Counted from the first letter of the stretch, positions 45,107 to 54,458 are shown. The stretch: DNA of 64,000 nucleotides from Candidatus Contubernalis alkalaceticus (GCF_022558445.1 NZ_CP054699.1:1382001-1446000), one strand, 5' to 3'. Made by a program: numbers and translations. The notes: a model not told the origin generated them from the sequence alone.

Positions 45107-46042
45107 ATGAGAATTGTTTTGGTTGGGCAGGCACCTTTTGGGAAGGACTGCCTGGAAACCATGCTGGAGCAGGGGGAACAGATAGTGGGAGTAATTACTG
45201 TTCCTGATGATCTTAAAGGCAGGCCAAATCCGGTGAAAGATTTAGCTTTGGAGAAAAACATCCCTGTTCTACAGACCCCTGGTAGGAGTCCCCATCGATT
45301 AAAAGATCCTTTAGTAATTCCCTGGGTTAGAGATTTGGAACCGGATTTATTTGTGCTGGTTTTTGTAACGGATTTTATGCCTTTTGAAGTAATAAAAATG
45401 GCTACTTACGGCGGAATCAACTATCATCCTTCTCTGCTTCCCAAATATCGAGGGGGTTCGGCTATTAACTGGGCGGTTATCAATGGAGAGAAAGAAACCG
45501 GGGTAACAGTGCATTACATAGATGAAGGAGTTGATACCGGCGATATTATTCTGCAGGAAAAGTTTCCCATTACCTTTGAGGACAGCGTGGGTTCAGTTTA
45601 TTTTAACGGGCTTTATCCCCTGGGTGTGCGGCTGATATCCGAGGCGGTTAAGCTCATCCGGGAGGGAAGAGCCCCCAGTATACCTCAGGAGGAAAGCTGG
45701 TCCTCTTTCCAACCGGTTATTACTGAAAAGGATGTGCAAATTGATTGGGGAAAAGATGGGGAAGAAATCCATAATTTAATTCGCGGGTCTAACCCCTCCC
45801 CGGGAGCCCATTCTATTTACCGGGGACAAAAAATTAAAATTTGGGAGGGGGAGCTTTCTAAAACTGTCTCCGGTTCAAAACCTGGAGAAGTAGTGGAACT
45901 GGTAGAGAAAAAAGGTTTTAAAGTGGCGGCGAAAAACAGCTCCATAATTGTAAAAAAAGTACAGCTGCCGGGAGAAGCTAAGATTTCTGCTGTTGAGTTT
46001 ATTAAAAAAACAGATCTAAAACCTGGAGAGAAGCTGGGTTAG
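45107..46042 (+). CDS. Methionyl-tRNA formyltransferase-like protein
   Basis: 311 aa with a formyltransferase fold: the signature reads NYHPSLLPKYRGGSAINWAVINGE, then TGVTVHYIDEGVDTGDI, and a C-terminal OB-like domain (IRGSNPSPGAHSIYRGQKIKI). Typical Fmt has H-A-S-L-L-P at that point; the Pro here and the GGSAINW variation suggest a paralogue or a divergent Fmt. The usual fmt neighbours (def, rsmB, priA) are absent. Substrate is uncertain: Met-tRNA or another 10-formyl-THF-dependent acceptor. ATG 45107 after GGAGGTG. Confidence 0.75.
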   Translation: MRIVLVGQAPFGKDCLETMLEQGEQIVGVITVPDDLKGRPNPVKDLALEKNIPVLQTPGRSPHRLKDPLVIPWVRDLEPDLFVLVFVTDFMPFEVIKMATYGGINYHPSLLPKYRGGSAINWAVINGEKETGVTVHYIDEGVDTGDIILQEKFPITFEDSVGSVYFNGLYPLGVRLISEAVKLIREGRAPSIPQEESWSSFQPVITEKDVQIDWGKDGEEIHNLIRGSNPSPGAHSIYRGQKIKIWEGELSKTVSGSKPGEVVELVEKKGFKVAAKNSSIIVKKVQLPGEAKISAVEFIKKTDLKPGEKLG

Positions 46043-46058
46043 CTAATTATAATTCTTT

Positions 46059-46090
46059 AAGCAGGAGGTAAATGCCTCCTGCTTTTTAAA
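46059..46090 (+). terminator. Terminator after the formyltransferase gene
   Basis: AAGCAGGAGG (46059-46068) pairs with CCTCCTGCTT (46075-46084), loop TAAATG, then TTT. Confidence 0.8.
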
Positions 46091-46201
46091 TTGTCAAAAA
46101 AATTTCCATAAGATACATCTACTAAATTATGCAGTTTCCAGGGAGAACCTAAAGTATCGTCCATGGTAGGGGTTGTTTGCTTTTTAGATGATGAAAAAGG
46201 G

Positions 46202-46228
46202 AACCCGATTCTTTAAATCAGGTTTTTT
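46202..46228 (+). terminator. Second hairpin in the 46-kb gap
   Basis: AACCCGATT (46202-46210) pairs with AATCAGGTT (46216-46224) with one C-A mismatch, and TTTT follows. The 46085-46201 stretch before it holds no ORF; its function is unknown. Confidence 0.4.
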
Positions 46229-46252
46229 CGCAGGGCAAGGCTATAATTTCCA

Positions 46253-46282
46253 TTGAACTGGGTTTTTCTCCTGTGTTATAAT
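46253..46282 (+). promoter_or_regulatory. Promoter for the FtsH-like operon
   Basis: TTGAAC at 46253-46258, 18-bp spacer, TATAAT at 46277-46282, about 55 bp before the first gene. Confidence 0.6.
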
Positions 46283-46336
46283 CATTATGTCAACCAAAGT
46301 TAAAAATGCTATTTGCAAATGAGAGGATGTTACGGG

Positions 46337-46891
46337 ATGATAAAGAATATAAAGTGGCCCGTGGTTCTCGTGGCTTTTCTTTTTCTCATCAGTATTTTTT
46401 ATGGTTTCCAATTCTATCAGGAAAAACAAACTGTGGAGGAGCCCTTAGTTAAATTATTTGATGAAAATGAAAAGATCAAGGAGGTAGACATAAGCCAACA
46501 GGGGGACGTGATGAATATCATGCTTCAGTTGGAATATGTCAGTAATTTAAGGGAAGAAGAGAACATCATTAATAAAGAGGTTTTGCAAATCTTGGGAAAC
46601 AGGAAGTACCGCGTAACTTTTACAGATCACCGAAATCAGGAATTAGAGAGTATATACTATAAAGTCCACTACCATCTTCAGGAAGCAGCGGTAAAGGGAA
46701 ATTTTGTTGAGATGGCTGAAAGGGTAGGGGTAATTATGCATCAATTTGATGTAGAGGATTATCGATTAATTGTAGGGGAAGATAAAATATTTTTTCAAGT
46801 AAAGCAGTCAAATCATTATTTGTTTGAGATTGTTCCCCGTCTACCTGGCACAGAAGGTAAAGAACCCGTGGGGGAGAGTGGTAATTTGTGA
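46337..46891 (+). CDS. Small membrane-anchored protein, partner of the FtsH-like protease
   Basis: 184 aa from ATG 46337. One N-terminal membrane segment (about 7-24) and a largely charged exterior domain of about 150 residues (VDISQQGDVMNIMLQLEYV...) with no recognised motif. It overlaps the GTG of the protease gene by 4 bp, so the two are translationally coupled and likely made in fixed ratio. I infer it replaces the extracytoplasmic domain that the protease lacks, but nothing in the sequence proves that. Confidence 0.7.
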   Translation: MIKNIKWPVVLVAFLFLISIFYGFQFYQEKQTVEEPLVKLFDENEKIKEVDISQQGDVMNIMLQLEYVSNLREEENIINKEVLQILGNRKYRVTFTDHRNQELESIYYKVHYHLQEAAVKGNFVEMAERVGVIMHQFDVEDYRLIVGEDKIFFQVKQSNHYLFEIVPRLPGTEGKEPVGESGNL

Positions 46892-48387
46892 TTAAAGAAT
46901 TATCCATTGGATTTGCAGCTGCTGCAGCCATAATAATGATACAGCAGGGTTTTAACGTAGTCCCCTGGTTTTTTATGGCGGGGTTGATTCTGGTACTGTA
47001 CTACATGGTAGGTTTCAAGGGGTTAAATAAGAGTTTTAGTGCAGTTGACGGTAGTAAGGGAAGTATTGAAAAGATTAATTTTGACCGAATTGGAGGACAT
47101 GATTCCGCCAAAAAAGAGCTATTAGAAGCCTTGGAATTTGTTAAAAACTCAAAATTGATTATGAAGATGGGCATACGGCCTTTGAAGGGAATTCTACTGA
47201 TGGGCCCTCCGGGGACCGGAAAAACGCTTCTGGCAAAAGCGGCGGCCGGCTATACCGATTCCGTTTTTTTATCTGCATCGGGAAGCGAATTTATTGAAGT
47301 ATATGCAGGGGTGGGAGCCCAGAGAGTGCGGCAGATTTTTAACCAGGCCAAAGAAATGACCAAAAAGCAGAATAAAAATAGTGCTATCATCTTTATTGAT
47401 GAAATAGAAATCCTGGGGGGAAAGAGAGGCAGTCATGGCGGTCATTTGGAGTATGACCAGACGCTAAATCAATTGCTGGTGGAGATGGATGGTATTAGCT
47501 GTAATGACCAGACTAAGATTTTGGTAATTGCTGCTACCAACCGCTCGGAACTTCTGGATTCTGCCCTGGTAAGGCCCGGTCGTTTTGACCGGATGGTGAA
47601 TGTTGATCTTCCGGACCTGGAGGGCAGGGAACAGATACTCAAACTTCATACCCGAAATAAGCCTATGAGCAAGGATGTAAATCTTAAGGCTGTAGCCCAG
47701 GATACTTTTGGTTTTTCCGGGGCACACCTGGAGAGCCTTACCAATGAAGCGGCCATTTTGGCTATGAGGGATAAAAAGAAATTTATCAGTCAGCGTTATT
47801 TCTTGGAAGCGGTGGATAAAGTGATGATGGGGGAAAAGATGGACCGGAAACCGGACATCGATGAGTTGTGGAGAATTGCTGTTCATGAGACTGGACATGC
47901 CTTGATGAGTGAGACTATTCGTCCCGGCTCAGTATCCAGCATCACTACTACTTCCCGGGGAAAAGCTTTAGGGTATATGAGACAGACTCCGGATAGAGAT
48001 TTTCACCTTTATACCAAGGAGTATCTGGAAGGACAAATTAACATACTCCTGGCCGGTTCCCTAGCAGAGGAGGAGATTTTAGGCAGCAGAAGTACTGGAG
48101 CCTCTGCGGATTTTCAACAGGCCATTGGTATTGCTAAAGAATTGATTAGTTCAGGGATGTCAACCCTGGGGGTTGTTTCTCTATCGGATATTCCGGGAAC
48201 TATACTCCATGATGTAATCAGCAGTATTCTTGAAAAGGAAGAGTCCAAGGTTAAAGAAGTTATCAGCTGCTCCAGTAATCTGATAAAAGAGGTGGCAGAT
48301 TACCTTCTTAACCAGGAAAAAATATCTGGGGAAGCGTTTCGAAAAATGCTCTTCTCCTGCGGAGAGAAATTAAAAATAAGCAGCTAA
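46888..48387 (+). CDS. Compact FtsH-like ATP-dependent zinc metalloprotease
   Basis: 499 aa, shorter than FtsH (about 600-650). Two closely spaced N-terminal membrane segments (residues about 5-18 and 24-40) replace the usual two segments plus exterior domain. The AAA module is complete: Walker A GPPGTGKT at 106-113, Walker B AIIFIDEIE, pore-loop region FIEVYAGVGAQRVR, SRH ATNRSELLDSALVRPGRFDR. The protease has the zinc motif HETGH at 333-337 and the Asp ligand D408 in STGASADFQQA. All catalytic residues are present, so it should be active. GTG start at 46888, overlapping its upstream partner. A terminator overlaps its stop. Confidence 0.85.
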   Translation: MIKELSIGFAAAAAIIMIQQGFNVVPWFFMAGLILVLYYMVGFKGLNKSFSAVDGSKGSIEKINFDRIGGHDSAKKELLEALEFVKNSKLIMKMGIRPLKGILLMGPPGTGKTLLAKAAAGYTDSVFLSASGSEFIEVYAGVGAQRVRQIFNQAKEMTKKQNKNSAIIFIDEIEILGGKRGSHGGHLEYDQTLNQLLVEMDGISCNDQTKILVIAATNRSELLDSALVRPGRFDRMVNVDLPDLEGREQILKLHTRNKPMSKDVNLKAVAQDTFGFSGAHLESLTNEAAILAMRDKKKFISQRYFLEAVDKVMMGEKMDRKPDIDELWRIAVHETGHALMSETIRPGSVSSITTTSRGKALGYMRQTPDRDFHLYTKEYLEGQINILLAGSLAEEEILGSRSTGASADFQQAIGIAKELISSGMSTLGVVSLSDIPGTILHDVISSILEKEESKVKEVISCSSNLIKEVADYLLNQEKISGEAFRKMLFSCGEKLKISS

Positions 48388-48407
48388 AAATAGCTGCTTA
48401 TTTTTTT
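48374..48407 (+). terminator. Terminator after the FtsH-like gene
   Basis: Perfect 13-bp arms AAATAAGCAGCTA (48374-48386) and TAGCTGCTTATTT (48391-48403), loop AAAA, with T run. It includes the stop codon. Confidence 0.85.
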
Positions 48408-48475
48408 GCATAATCCTGAGGAAACGGTTACAATTTATTTATATTGTACTTGTAAATTGGGAGGGTAAACCTAAG

Positions 48476-49726
48476 ATGAGGGCAGAGATTATAAATGTGG
48501 GCAATGAGGTTTTGCTGGGATATGTACTCAATGAAAATGCCTGTTTTCTTTCCATGAGGCTGGCTTCTTTAGGGATAGAATTGATGTATCACACTGTAGT
48601 GGGTGATCAGAGTGGAAACATAGGGGAAGCTTTTGCTCAAGCCAAAAAAAGGGCTGAGATGATTATTTTCACCGGAGGATTGGGAACTACGGTGGATGAC
48701 CTTACAAAAGAAGTAGTTTGTAATGAAATAGGACTTCCTTTGGTAAAAAGCGCTCAGTGGGAGGAACATCTAGAGAAACTCTATTCAAAAGTAGGGACAG
48801 AACTGGATGAAAAAAGGCGCAGACAGGCTTACGTCCCCAAAGGGAGTATTCTCATTCCCAATGAAAATGGTACTGCTCCGGGAATAATAATTGACCGCCA
48901 GGATATGATGATAATACTTCTGCCCGGCCCTCCGGAGGAATTGAAACCTATGGTAGATCAGACGGTGATGCCCTATTTGCAGTTAAATGTCCCTGTTGGT
49001 ATTATTAAAACCCGGGTACTCCGGGTGATGGGTTTAGGTGAAGCTACCTTGGAGGATAGCCTTTCCCGGTTAATTGACGGAGAGGGAAACCCCAGGGTTG
49101 TTTTAATGGCCCAGTCTACAGAAGTTCATATTTATATCACCGGAAAGGGAAATGACCAGGCCCGGGTAGAAAAGATGATCCAGGAAAAAGAAAACATTAT
49201 TAAAGAAGAGCTGGGTTCTTATCTCTATGGAACAGATGAAGAGACCCTGGAGCAGGTAGTTTCCCAAATCCTTTTGGATGGGGGATATACGGTGGCTGCT
49301 GCGGAATCCTGCAGTGGAGGGCTTTTGGCTGACAAATTTACAAATATACCCGGTAGTTCAAATTATTTTCTGCGGGGAATTGTTAGTTACAACAATGAGG
49401 CCAAGGTGGAGATTTTAAAAGTTCCCCGGGAGACTTTGGATACGGTAGGGGCAGTAAGTGAAGAAACAGCCCGTATTATGGCCGAAAATATAAGGTCTTT
49501 TGCTTCTGCTGATTTTGGCCTTTCTATCACCGGTTATGCCGGCCCATCCCAAGGTTCTTTGGATCCTGTAGGGTTGGTCTATATAGGCCTCAGCACAAAT
49601 AAGGGAACCTTTTGTCAGAGATGCAACTTTTGGGGAGGCCGGAGAAGTATTAAGGAACAGTCGGCGGTTTATGCTTTGAACATGCTCCGGTTGTACTTAC
49701 TGGGTTTTCTTGATTCGGAGGACTAA
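48476..49726 (+). CDS. cinA: Competence/damage-inducible protein CinA (NMN/ADP-ribose pyrophosphatase family)
   Basis: 416 aa: N-terminal MoCF-type domain (MRAEIINVGNEVLLGYVLNENACFLS, FTGGLGTTVDDLTKEVV, LPGPPEEL) and a C-terminal NMN deamidase-like domain (AAAESCSGGLLADKFTNIPGSS, SYNNEAKVEIL, GLSITGYAGPS). The family acts in NAD/pyridine-nucleotide salvage; Firmicutes usually carry cinA next to recA. Here a metallophosphoesterase gene lies between. ATG 48476 after GGGAGG. Confidence 0.93.
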   Translation: MRAEIINVGNEVLLGYVLNENACFLSMRLASLGIELMYHTVVGDQSGNIGEAFAQAKKRAEMIIFTGGLGTTVDDLTKEVVCNEIGLPLVKSAQWEEHLEKLYSKVGTELDEKRRRQAYVPKGSILIPNENGTAPGIIIDRQDMMIILLPGPPEELKPMVDQTVMPYLQLNVPVGIIKTRVLRVMGLGEATLEDSLSRLIDGEGNPRVVLMAQSTEVHIYITGKGNDQARVEKMIQEKENIIKEELGSYLYGTDEETLEQVVSQILLDGGYTVAAAESCSGGLLADKFTNIPGSSNYFLRGIVSYNNEAKVEILKVPRETLDTVGAVSEETARIMAENIRSFASADFGLSITGYAGPSQGSLDPVGLVYIGLSTNKGTFCQRCNFWGGRRSIKEQSAVYALNMLRLYLLGFLDSED

Positions 49727-49785
49727 AGTTGGTGTCCTTACTCTCTAAGGAGTTCATTTCTATAAATACAGTGAAAGGTGATTAT

Positions 49786-51243
49786 ATGCAGCGAAAAGAT
49801 TATCTTAAAATTGGAATAGCGGCAGTAATCGGGATGATTATTTTTGTCAGCCTTTTTAGCAATGTTCTGGTTCCTTTGAGTGCTTTAGAGCTGGAGCTGA
49901 ATTTGAGTTTGTTTCAAGGGGGTTATACGCAGCTAACGCTGCCCCCATTTGGTATGGTCAGGGCTCAGACTCACTTACCGCCATTAACATTTCAAGTAGC
50001 CTTAAACAATATTAACTTGGATACACTTTCAGAAGTGATTCCAAGATTTGCGCAAGACGATTTTATAGACCAATTACAAAACCAGATTCGCTCATTTTTA
50101 TATAATTTTTTCCTGCGGGTGCTGGCACTGGGATTTTTAGGGGGGGCTGCTGGAGTTTATCTGTTGGGGATAAGAAAAATTAAACCGGTTATGCTGGGAG
50201 GTAGTATCGGCTTAATTCTTATTGGTATTTTTATCTTAATGGCTATTCTTTCTTTTAATACCATGGCTTTTAACAATCCGGAGTTTGAAGGGGCGCTAAG
50301 TGCCGCTCCCTGGATGGTGGGCCTGGTGGAAGAAAGTATTTTAAAGGTGAACACATTGGGCGAACAGATGGAAGTGATGGCCCTCAGCGTATATAATGTT
50401 TTTGAAAAAATAGAAAGAATTGAACCTCTAGGAACTGCGGATGGGGAGTTAAAGGTGCTTCATGTTTCAGATATTCACAATAATCCGGTAGGAGTTAAAT
50501 TTACCAATCAGGTAATCAATACCTTTAACGTAGACATAGTTATTGATACTGGAGATATTACGGATTTTGGGACACCTCTGGAAGCTGAGCTGATTGCAGG
50601 GGTTGCGGAATTTGATGTCCCTTATGTCTTTGTCCCCGGCAATCACGATTCACCAGAAGTGATTAACCGTATGAAACAAATAGATAATGTAATTGTATTA
50701 GAGGAGGGCAAGATAAACATTTTAGGACTGGTAATTGCTGGGATAGCCGACCCTTCTTCCCGCTCCGTGGAGATGGCTGTGTTGGACCAGTGGGTATTAG
50801 ATGACTATGCTCAAAGGCTGGAGGCAGTAGTTGAAGAAGGTGAACCTACGGATATTGTGGCGGTTCACCATCCTAGAATCTCCGAAGGCCTTACAGGTGC
50901 AGTTCCCGTGATTCTAAATGGTCATACTCATTCTCTTAGATTCAGGGAAGAGCAGGATTCGGTGGTGTTTAACGCAGGCACCACCGGGGCCGCGGGAATC
51001 CGGGGGTTCCAAACCCGGCAGGAAGTTCCCTACAGCGTGGTTTTGCTTCATTATTCCTGGGAAGAGGGAGAGGCCCGGCTGGTTGCTGCTGATATTATAA
51101 AAGTATTTCAGCTTCACAGCGGTTTCAGTTTGGAACGGGTGCTGTTCTCCCCACAAGAAGTAAAAGAGGAAGTAAAAGAGGAAGTAGAAGAGGAAGTAGA
51201 AGAGGAAGTAGAAGAGGAAGTAGAAGAGCAGTTAGAAGAGTAA
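49786..51243 (+). CDS. Membrane metallophosphoesterase with acidic repeat tail
   Basis: 485 aa from ATG 49786 (GAAAGGTG at 49773-49780). An N-terminal membrane segment (about 8-30), a second hydrophobic region (about 110-165, two segments), then a calcineurin-like phosphoesterase domain with all metal motifs: VLHVSDIHNN, VIDTGDITDFG, VPGNHDS, and ILNGHTHSLR. The last ~30 residues are tandem E-V-(K/E)-E repeats encoded by a 12-bp repeat. Substrate unknown. It splits the usual cinA-recA pair. Confidence 0.85.
   Translation: MQRKDYLKIGIAAVIGMIIFVSLFSNVLVPLSALELELNLSLFQGGYTQLTLPPFGMVRAQTHLPPLTFQVALNNINLDTLSEVIPRFAQDDFIDQLQNQIRSFLYNFFLRVLALGFLGGAAGVYLLGIRKIKPVMLGGSIGLILIGIFILMAILSFNTMAFNNPEFEGALSAAPWMVGLVEESILKVNTLGEQMEVMALSVYNVFEKIERIEPLGTADGELKVLHVSDIHNNPVGVKFTNQVINTFNVDIVIDTGDITDFGTPLEAELIAGVAEFDVPYVFVPGNHDSPEVINRMKQIDNVIVLEEGKINILGLVIAGIADPSSRSVEMAVLDQWVLDDYAQRLEAVVEEGEPTDIVAVHHPRISEGLTGAVPVILNGHTHSLRFREEQDSVVFNAGTTGAAGIRGFQTRQEVPYSVVLLHYSWEEGEARLVAADIIKVFQLHSGFSLERVLFSPQEVKEEVKEEVEEEVEEEVEEEVEEQLEE
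51157..51240 (+). repeat. 12-bp tandem repeat coding the acidic tail
   Basis: Seven units of GAAGTA(A/G)AAGAG: two with AAA, four with GAA, and a last degenerate unit at 51229-51240, ending at the TAA stop. In frame, so copy-number change would lengthen or shorten the protein by four residues at a time. Confidence 0.9.
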
Positions 51244-51348
51244 TATTTGCCATAAGTAATGCAAATCTATTCTGCTTTAAATAAAATTTAAAATAAATGT
51301 TTTTTTTCAAAATCAGGCAGGAAAAAGTGCCAGGGCTGACGAAATATA

Positions 51349-51362
51349 CAAACAAATGTTCT
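51349..51362 (+). promoter_or_regulatory. Candidate LexA (SOS) box before recA
   Basis: CAAACAAATGTTCT at 51349-51362 matches the Firmicute LexA box CGAACnnnnGTTYC at 12 of 14 positions. It lies 46 bp before the recA start. The G-to-A change in the left half would weaken binding. Confidence 0.5.
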
Positions 51363-51408
51363 TGGAGGAGTTTTGTTCACCAATAAGTAATTTAGGAGGT
51401 TAATTATT

Positions 51409-52503
51409 ATGGAAAAAACAAAAGCCCTGGAGATGGCTTTACATCAAATCGAAAAGCAGTTTGGTAAAGGTTCTATAATGAAGCTGGGTGAGTCATCAGC
51501 CCTATTAAATGTGGATGTGATTCCCACGGGATGCCTACCCTTAGACATCGCTTTAGGTGTGGGAGGATTGCCCCGGGGAAGGGTTGTAGAGATTTATGGC
51601 CCGGAGTCTTCAGGGAAAACCACTGTTGCTCTGCACGTGGTGGCGGAAGCTCAAAAGAGGGGTGGTTATGTGGCCTTTATTGATGCTGAAAATGCCATGG
51701 ACCCGGTTTATGCAAAAAGACTTGGAGTAGATATTGACAATCTGCTTATATCCCAACCAGATACTGCGGAGCAGGGATTGGAAATTGCAGAAACGTTGGT
51801 GAGAAGTGGGGCCATAGATGTCCTGGTGGTTGACTCTGTTGCAGCGCTGGTGCCCCGAGCAGAACTTGAGGGGGATATGGGGGATGCCCATGTGGGTCTG
51901 CAGGCCCGGTTAATGTCTCAGGCACTGAGGAAGCTATCTGGTGTAATAAGCCGGTCCAGGACCATTGCAATATTTATTAATCAGCTCCGGGAAAAGGTAG
52001 GGGTATTTTTTGGTAACCCGGAAACTACTCCAGGGGGCAGAGCTTTAAAATTTTATTCCTCCGTAAGGTTGGATGTCAGGAGGATTGAGACTTTAAAGCA
52101 GGGGAACGATATGATTGGAAACAGGACCCGTATTAAAGTAGCGAAAAACAAGGTTGCAGCTCCCTTTAAACAAGCTGAGTTCGATATTATCTATGGAGAA
52201 GGCATATCCAGGGAGAGCTGTGTGCTGGATGTGGGATTGAGCATTGACTTAATTAATAAAAGCGGGGCCTGGTATTCTTTAGGGGAAGAGAGATTAGGAC
52301 AGGGGAAGGATAATGCCCGGCAGTATCTTAAAGAACGTCCGGAAATCTGTGAAACTCTGGAAAACAAAATAAGGGAAGTTTTTGGGCTTACTTCATGTTT
52401 ACTGGGGGAGAAAGAAGATAAAAATGTTCATACAGATACGGCTTCGGGGAATGAAGCGACGAAAAAAACTCAAACCGAAAAAAAGATAAAGAAAGATAGT
52501 TAA
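51409..52503 (+). CDS. recA: Recombinase RecA
   Basis: ATP-dependent strand-exchange protein and LexA co-protease. The 364-aa protein has Walker A GPESSGKT at 64-71, [29 protein letters not shown] (loop L1), and [32 protein letters not shown] (loop L2). The C-terminus is a Lys/Thr-rich tail. ATG 51409 with AGGAGG. Preceded by a candidate LexA box. Confidence 0.97.
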   Translation: MEKTKALEMALHQIEKQFGKGSIMKLGESSALLNVDVIPTGCLPLDIALGVGGLPRGRVVEIYGPESSGKTTVALHVVAEAQKRGGYVAFIDAENAMDPVYAKRLGVDIDNLLISQPDTAEQGLEIAETLVRSGAIDVLVVDSVAALVPRAELEGDMGDAHVGLQARLMSQALRKLSGVISRSRTIAIFINQLREKVGVFFGNPETTPGGRALKFYSSVRLDVRRIETLKQGNDMIGNRTRIKVAKNKVAAPFKQAEFDIIYGEGISRESCVLDVGLSIDLINKSGAWYSLGEERLGQGKDNARQYLKERPEICETLENKIREVFGLTSCLLGEKEDKNVHTDTASGNEATKKTQTEKKIKKDS

Positions 52504-52514
52504 CCGTTAATTCC

Positions 52515-52542
52515 TTGACATAAAAACGAAAAAAAGGTACAA
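52515..52542 (+). promoter_or_regulatory. Promoter for rny
   Basis: Consensus TTGACA at 52515-52520, 16-bp spacer, TACAAT at 52537-52542, twelve bases after the recA stop. It implies a leader of almost 300 nt before rny. Confidence 0.7.
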
Positions 52543-52846
52543 TTATCACGTAACCGTACAGGATAGTTCAACCATTTAGTTAGTTCATAGAAACTATGAA
52601 AGTAAGAACAGGTGAAATAAGAGAAATAATCCTTAAGGTAAGTACCTTTTTGAAGACCTTGGGAAAAATAAAGGCTTTTTTATAATAAAAACATTAAACT
52701 GCATAATAGATAGAGGTACATTAAGTAATTATGTGCCCCTTCATGGTGTTTTATTATTTTAAAGTCTGAAATTCTCTTTTAAGAGCCGTTTTTACACGGC
52801 TTTTATTCTTTTATTAGAAACTATAAATTAGGGGGTGATACACAAG
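52543..52846 (+). other. Long structured leader of rny
   Basis: This stretch holds no convincing gene but several hairpins: TTCATAG-AAA-CTATGAA near 52584-52600, AAGGT-AAGT-ACCTT with a T run near 52637-52655, CCTT/AAGG with CTTTTTT near 52660-52685, and AGCCGT (52784-52789)/ACGGCT (52796-52801) followed by TTTATTCTTTTATT. The pattern suggests attenuation or a separate small RNA. No known riboswitch motif is visible. Confidence 0.5.
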
Positions 52847-54397
52847 ATGACTGATATTAATATATGGATCGTAGTAGTAATTGTATTAGGCACAGCCTTA
52901 GCTGCATTTATCATCGGTTATTATATGAGGAAAAGCACCGCCGAAGCTAAAATCGTTTCTGCGGAGGACGAGGCTTCAAAGATATTAGAAGAAGCAAAAA
53001 AACAGGCCCAGTCCGTAAAAAGGGAAGCTATTTTGGAAGCTAAGGAAGAAATTCATAAACAGAGGGCGGAAATAGAAAGGGAAAGTAAAGAAAGAAGAAG
53101 TGAATCTCAACGTCTGGAAAGAAGAATGATACAGAAAGAAGAGTCTCTAGACAAGAAATTATCCTTAATTGAGAAAAAAGAAGAAGAAGTTAAATCTATA
53201 GAAGTAGAAGCAGATAAAAAAAGAAGAGAATTATTTGAACTCTTTAAAAAACAGCTTCAGGAATTGGAAAGACTTTCCAGCATGACCTCCGAAGAAGCCA
53301 AGGAACTGCTTTTAGCCAGGGTTAAGGATGAAATAAAACATGAAATGGCTATTATGATTAAAGAATTGGAGACCAGGGCTAAAGAGGAAGCAGATAAGAA
53401 AGCCAGGGAGGTTATAACCATGGCTATTCAAAGATGTGCTGCGGATCATGCGGCAGAATCTACTGTTTCGGTAGTTTCCCTGCCCAATGATGAGATGAAG
53501 GGTAGGATTATCGGAAGGGAAGGAAGAAACATCCGTACTTTGGAAACATTGACGGGGATTGATTTAATTATTGATGATACTCCTGAAGCCGTTATACTGT
53601 CGGGGTTTGACCCCATTCGTAGAGAAGTGGCCAGGATTGCCTTGGAAAAACTTATCTCTGACGGTCGGATTCATCCTGCCAGAATTGAAGAGATGGTAAA
53701 TAAGGCACAGCAGGAAGTTGAAGTGGAAATTAGGGAACAGGGAGAACAGGCGATTTTTGAAGTGGGAGTACATGGTGTTCATCCTGAATTGGTAAAGCTT
53801 TTAGGAAGACTTCGTTTTCGAACCAGTTATGGACAAAATGTTTTAAAACATTCCATAGAGGTATCTCATTTAGCCGGAGTTATGGCCTCGGAATTAGGTC
53901 TGGATGTTAAACTTGCTAAAAGGGCAGGGCTGCTTCATGACATAGGGAAGGCTGTTGACCATGAAGTGGAAGGTCCTCACGTGGTTATCGGTGCAGAACT
54001 GGCCAAAAAATATAAGGAATCTCCTAATGTTATAAATGGAATTGGTGCCCATCATGGGGATGAGGATTATAAAACTTTGGAAGCTGCATTGGTACAGGCT
54101 GCCGATGCTATCTCAGCCTCACGGCCGGGAGCCCGAAGAGAAACCCTTGAGGCATATATTAAACGATTAGAAAAGTTGGAGGAAATTGCTGATTCCTTCG
54201 AAGGGGTAGACAAAGCCTTTGCTATTCAAGCCGGCAGAGAAATTAGGATCATGGTAAAGCCTGACAAAGTGGATGATAACCATACGCCGAAAGTAGCCAG
54301 GGATATTGTGAAAAAAATTGAAGATGAGATGGAATATCCCGGACAAATAAAAGTAATGGTAATCCGTGAAACTAGAGCAGTAGATTATGCCAAATAA
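52847..54397 (+). CDS. rny: Ribonuclease Y
   Basis: Membrane-anchored endoribonuclease that initiates mRNA decay in Firmicutes. 516 aa from ATG 52847 (GGGGGTG at 52831-52837): membrane segment (about 5-25), long coiled coil (about 30-195), KH domain ([25 protein letters not shown]), then an HD domain with the catalytic HD at H364-D365 in [13 protein letters not shown]-terminal [16 protein letters not shown] is typical. A strong promoter and a long leader precede it; rny-ymdB-spoVS order is conserved. Confidence 0.96.
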   Translation: MTDINIWIVVVIVLGTALAAFIIGYYMRKSTAEAKIVSAEDEASKILEEAKKQAQSVKREAILEAKEEIHKQRAEIERESKERRSESQRLERRMIQKEESLDKKLSLIEKKEEEVKSIEVEADKKRRELFELFKKQLQELERLSSMTSEEAKELLLARVKDEIKHEMAIMIKELETRAKEEADKKAREVITMAIQRCAADHAAESTVSVVSLPNDEMKGRIIGREGRNIRTLETLTGIDLIIDDTPEAVILSGFDPIRREVARIALEKLISDGRIHPARIEEMVNKAQQEVEVEIREQGEQAIFEVGVHGVHPELVKLLGRLRFRTSYGQNVLKHSIEVSHLAGVMASELGLDVKLAKRAGLLHDIGKAVDHEVEGPHVVIGAELAKKYKESPNVINGIGAHHGDEDYKTLEAALVQAADAISASRPGARRETLEAYIKRLEKLEEIADSFEGVDKAFAIQAGREIRIMVKPDKVDDNHTPKVARDIVKKIEDEMEYPGQIKVMVIRETRAVDYAK

Positions 54398-54419
54398 AAA
54401 AGCCATGCTAAATTAAACC

Positions 54420-54458
54420 TTAAGTGCCTCTATTTGGGGCACTTAATTTTTATTTATT
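54420..54458 (+). terminator. Terminator after rny
   Basis: TTAAGTGCCTC (54420-54430) pairs with GGGGCACTTAA (54436-54446), one T-G pair, loop TATTT, then TTTTTATTTATTT. Confidence 0.8.

Noticed and set aside
46091-46201. T-box or riboswitch before the FtsH-like operon
   Set aside because: I see a weak hairpin and T run but no T-box GGGTGG motif or known riboswitch core.
51157-51240. 12-bp tandem units considered as binding-site array or CRISPR
   Set aside because: They are in frame inside the phosphoesterase gene, encode its acidic tail and end at its stop codon.
52596-52685. Possible 29-codon leader ORF (MKVRTGEIREIIL...) in the rny leader
   Set aside because: There is no ribosome-binding site, the start lies in a hairpin arm, and the codons do not suggest a sensing peptide.
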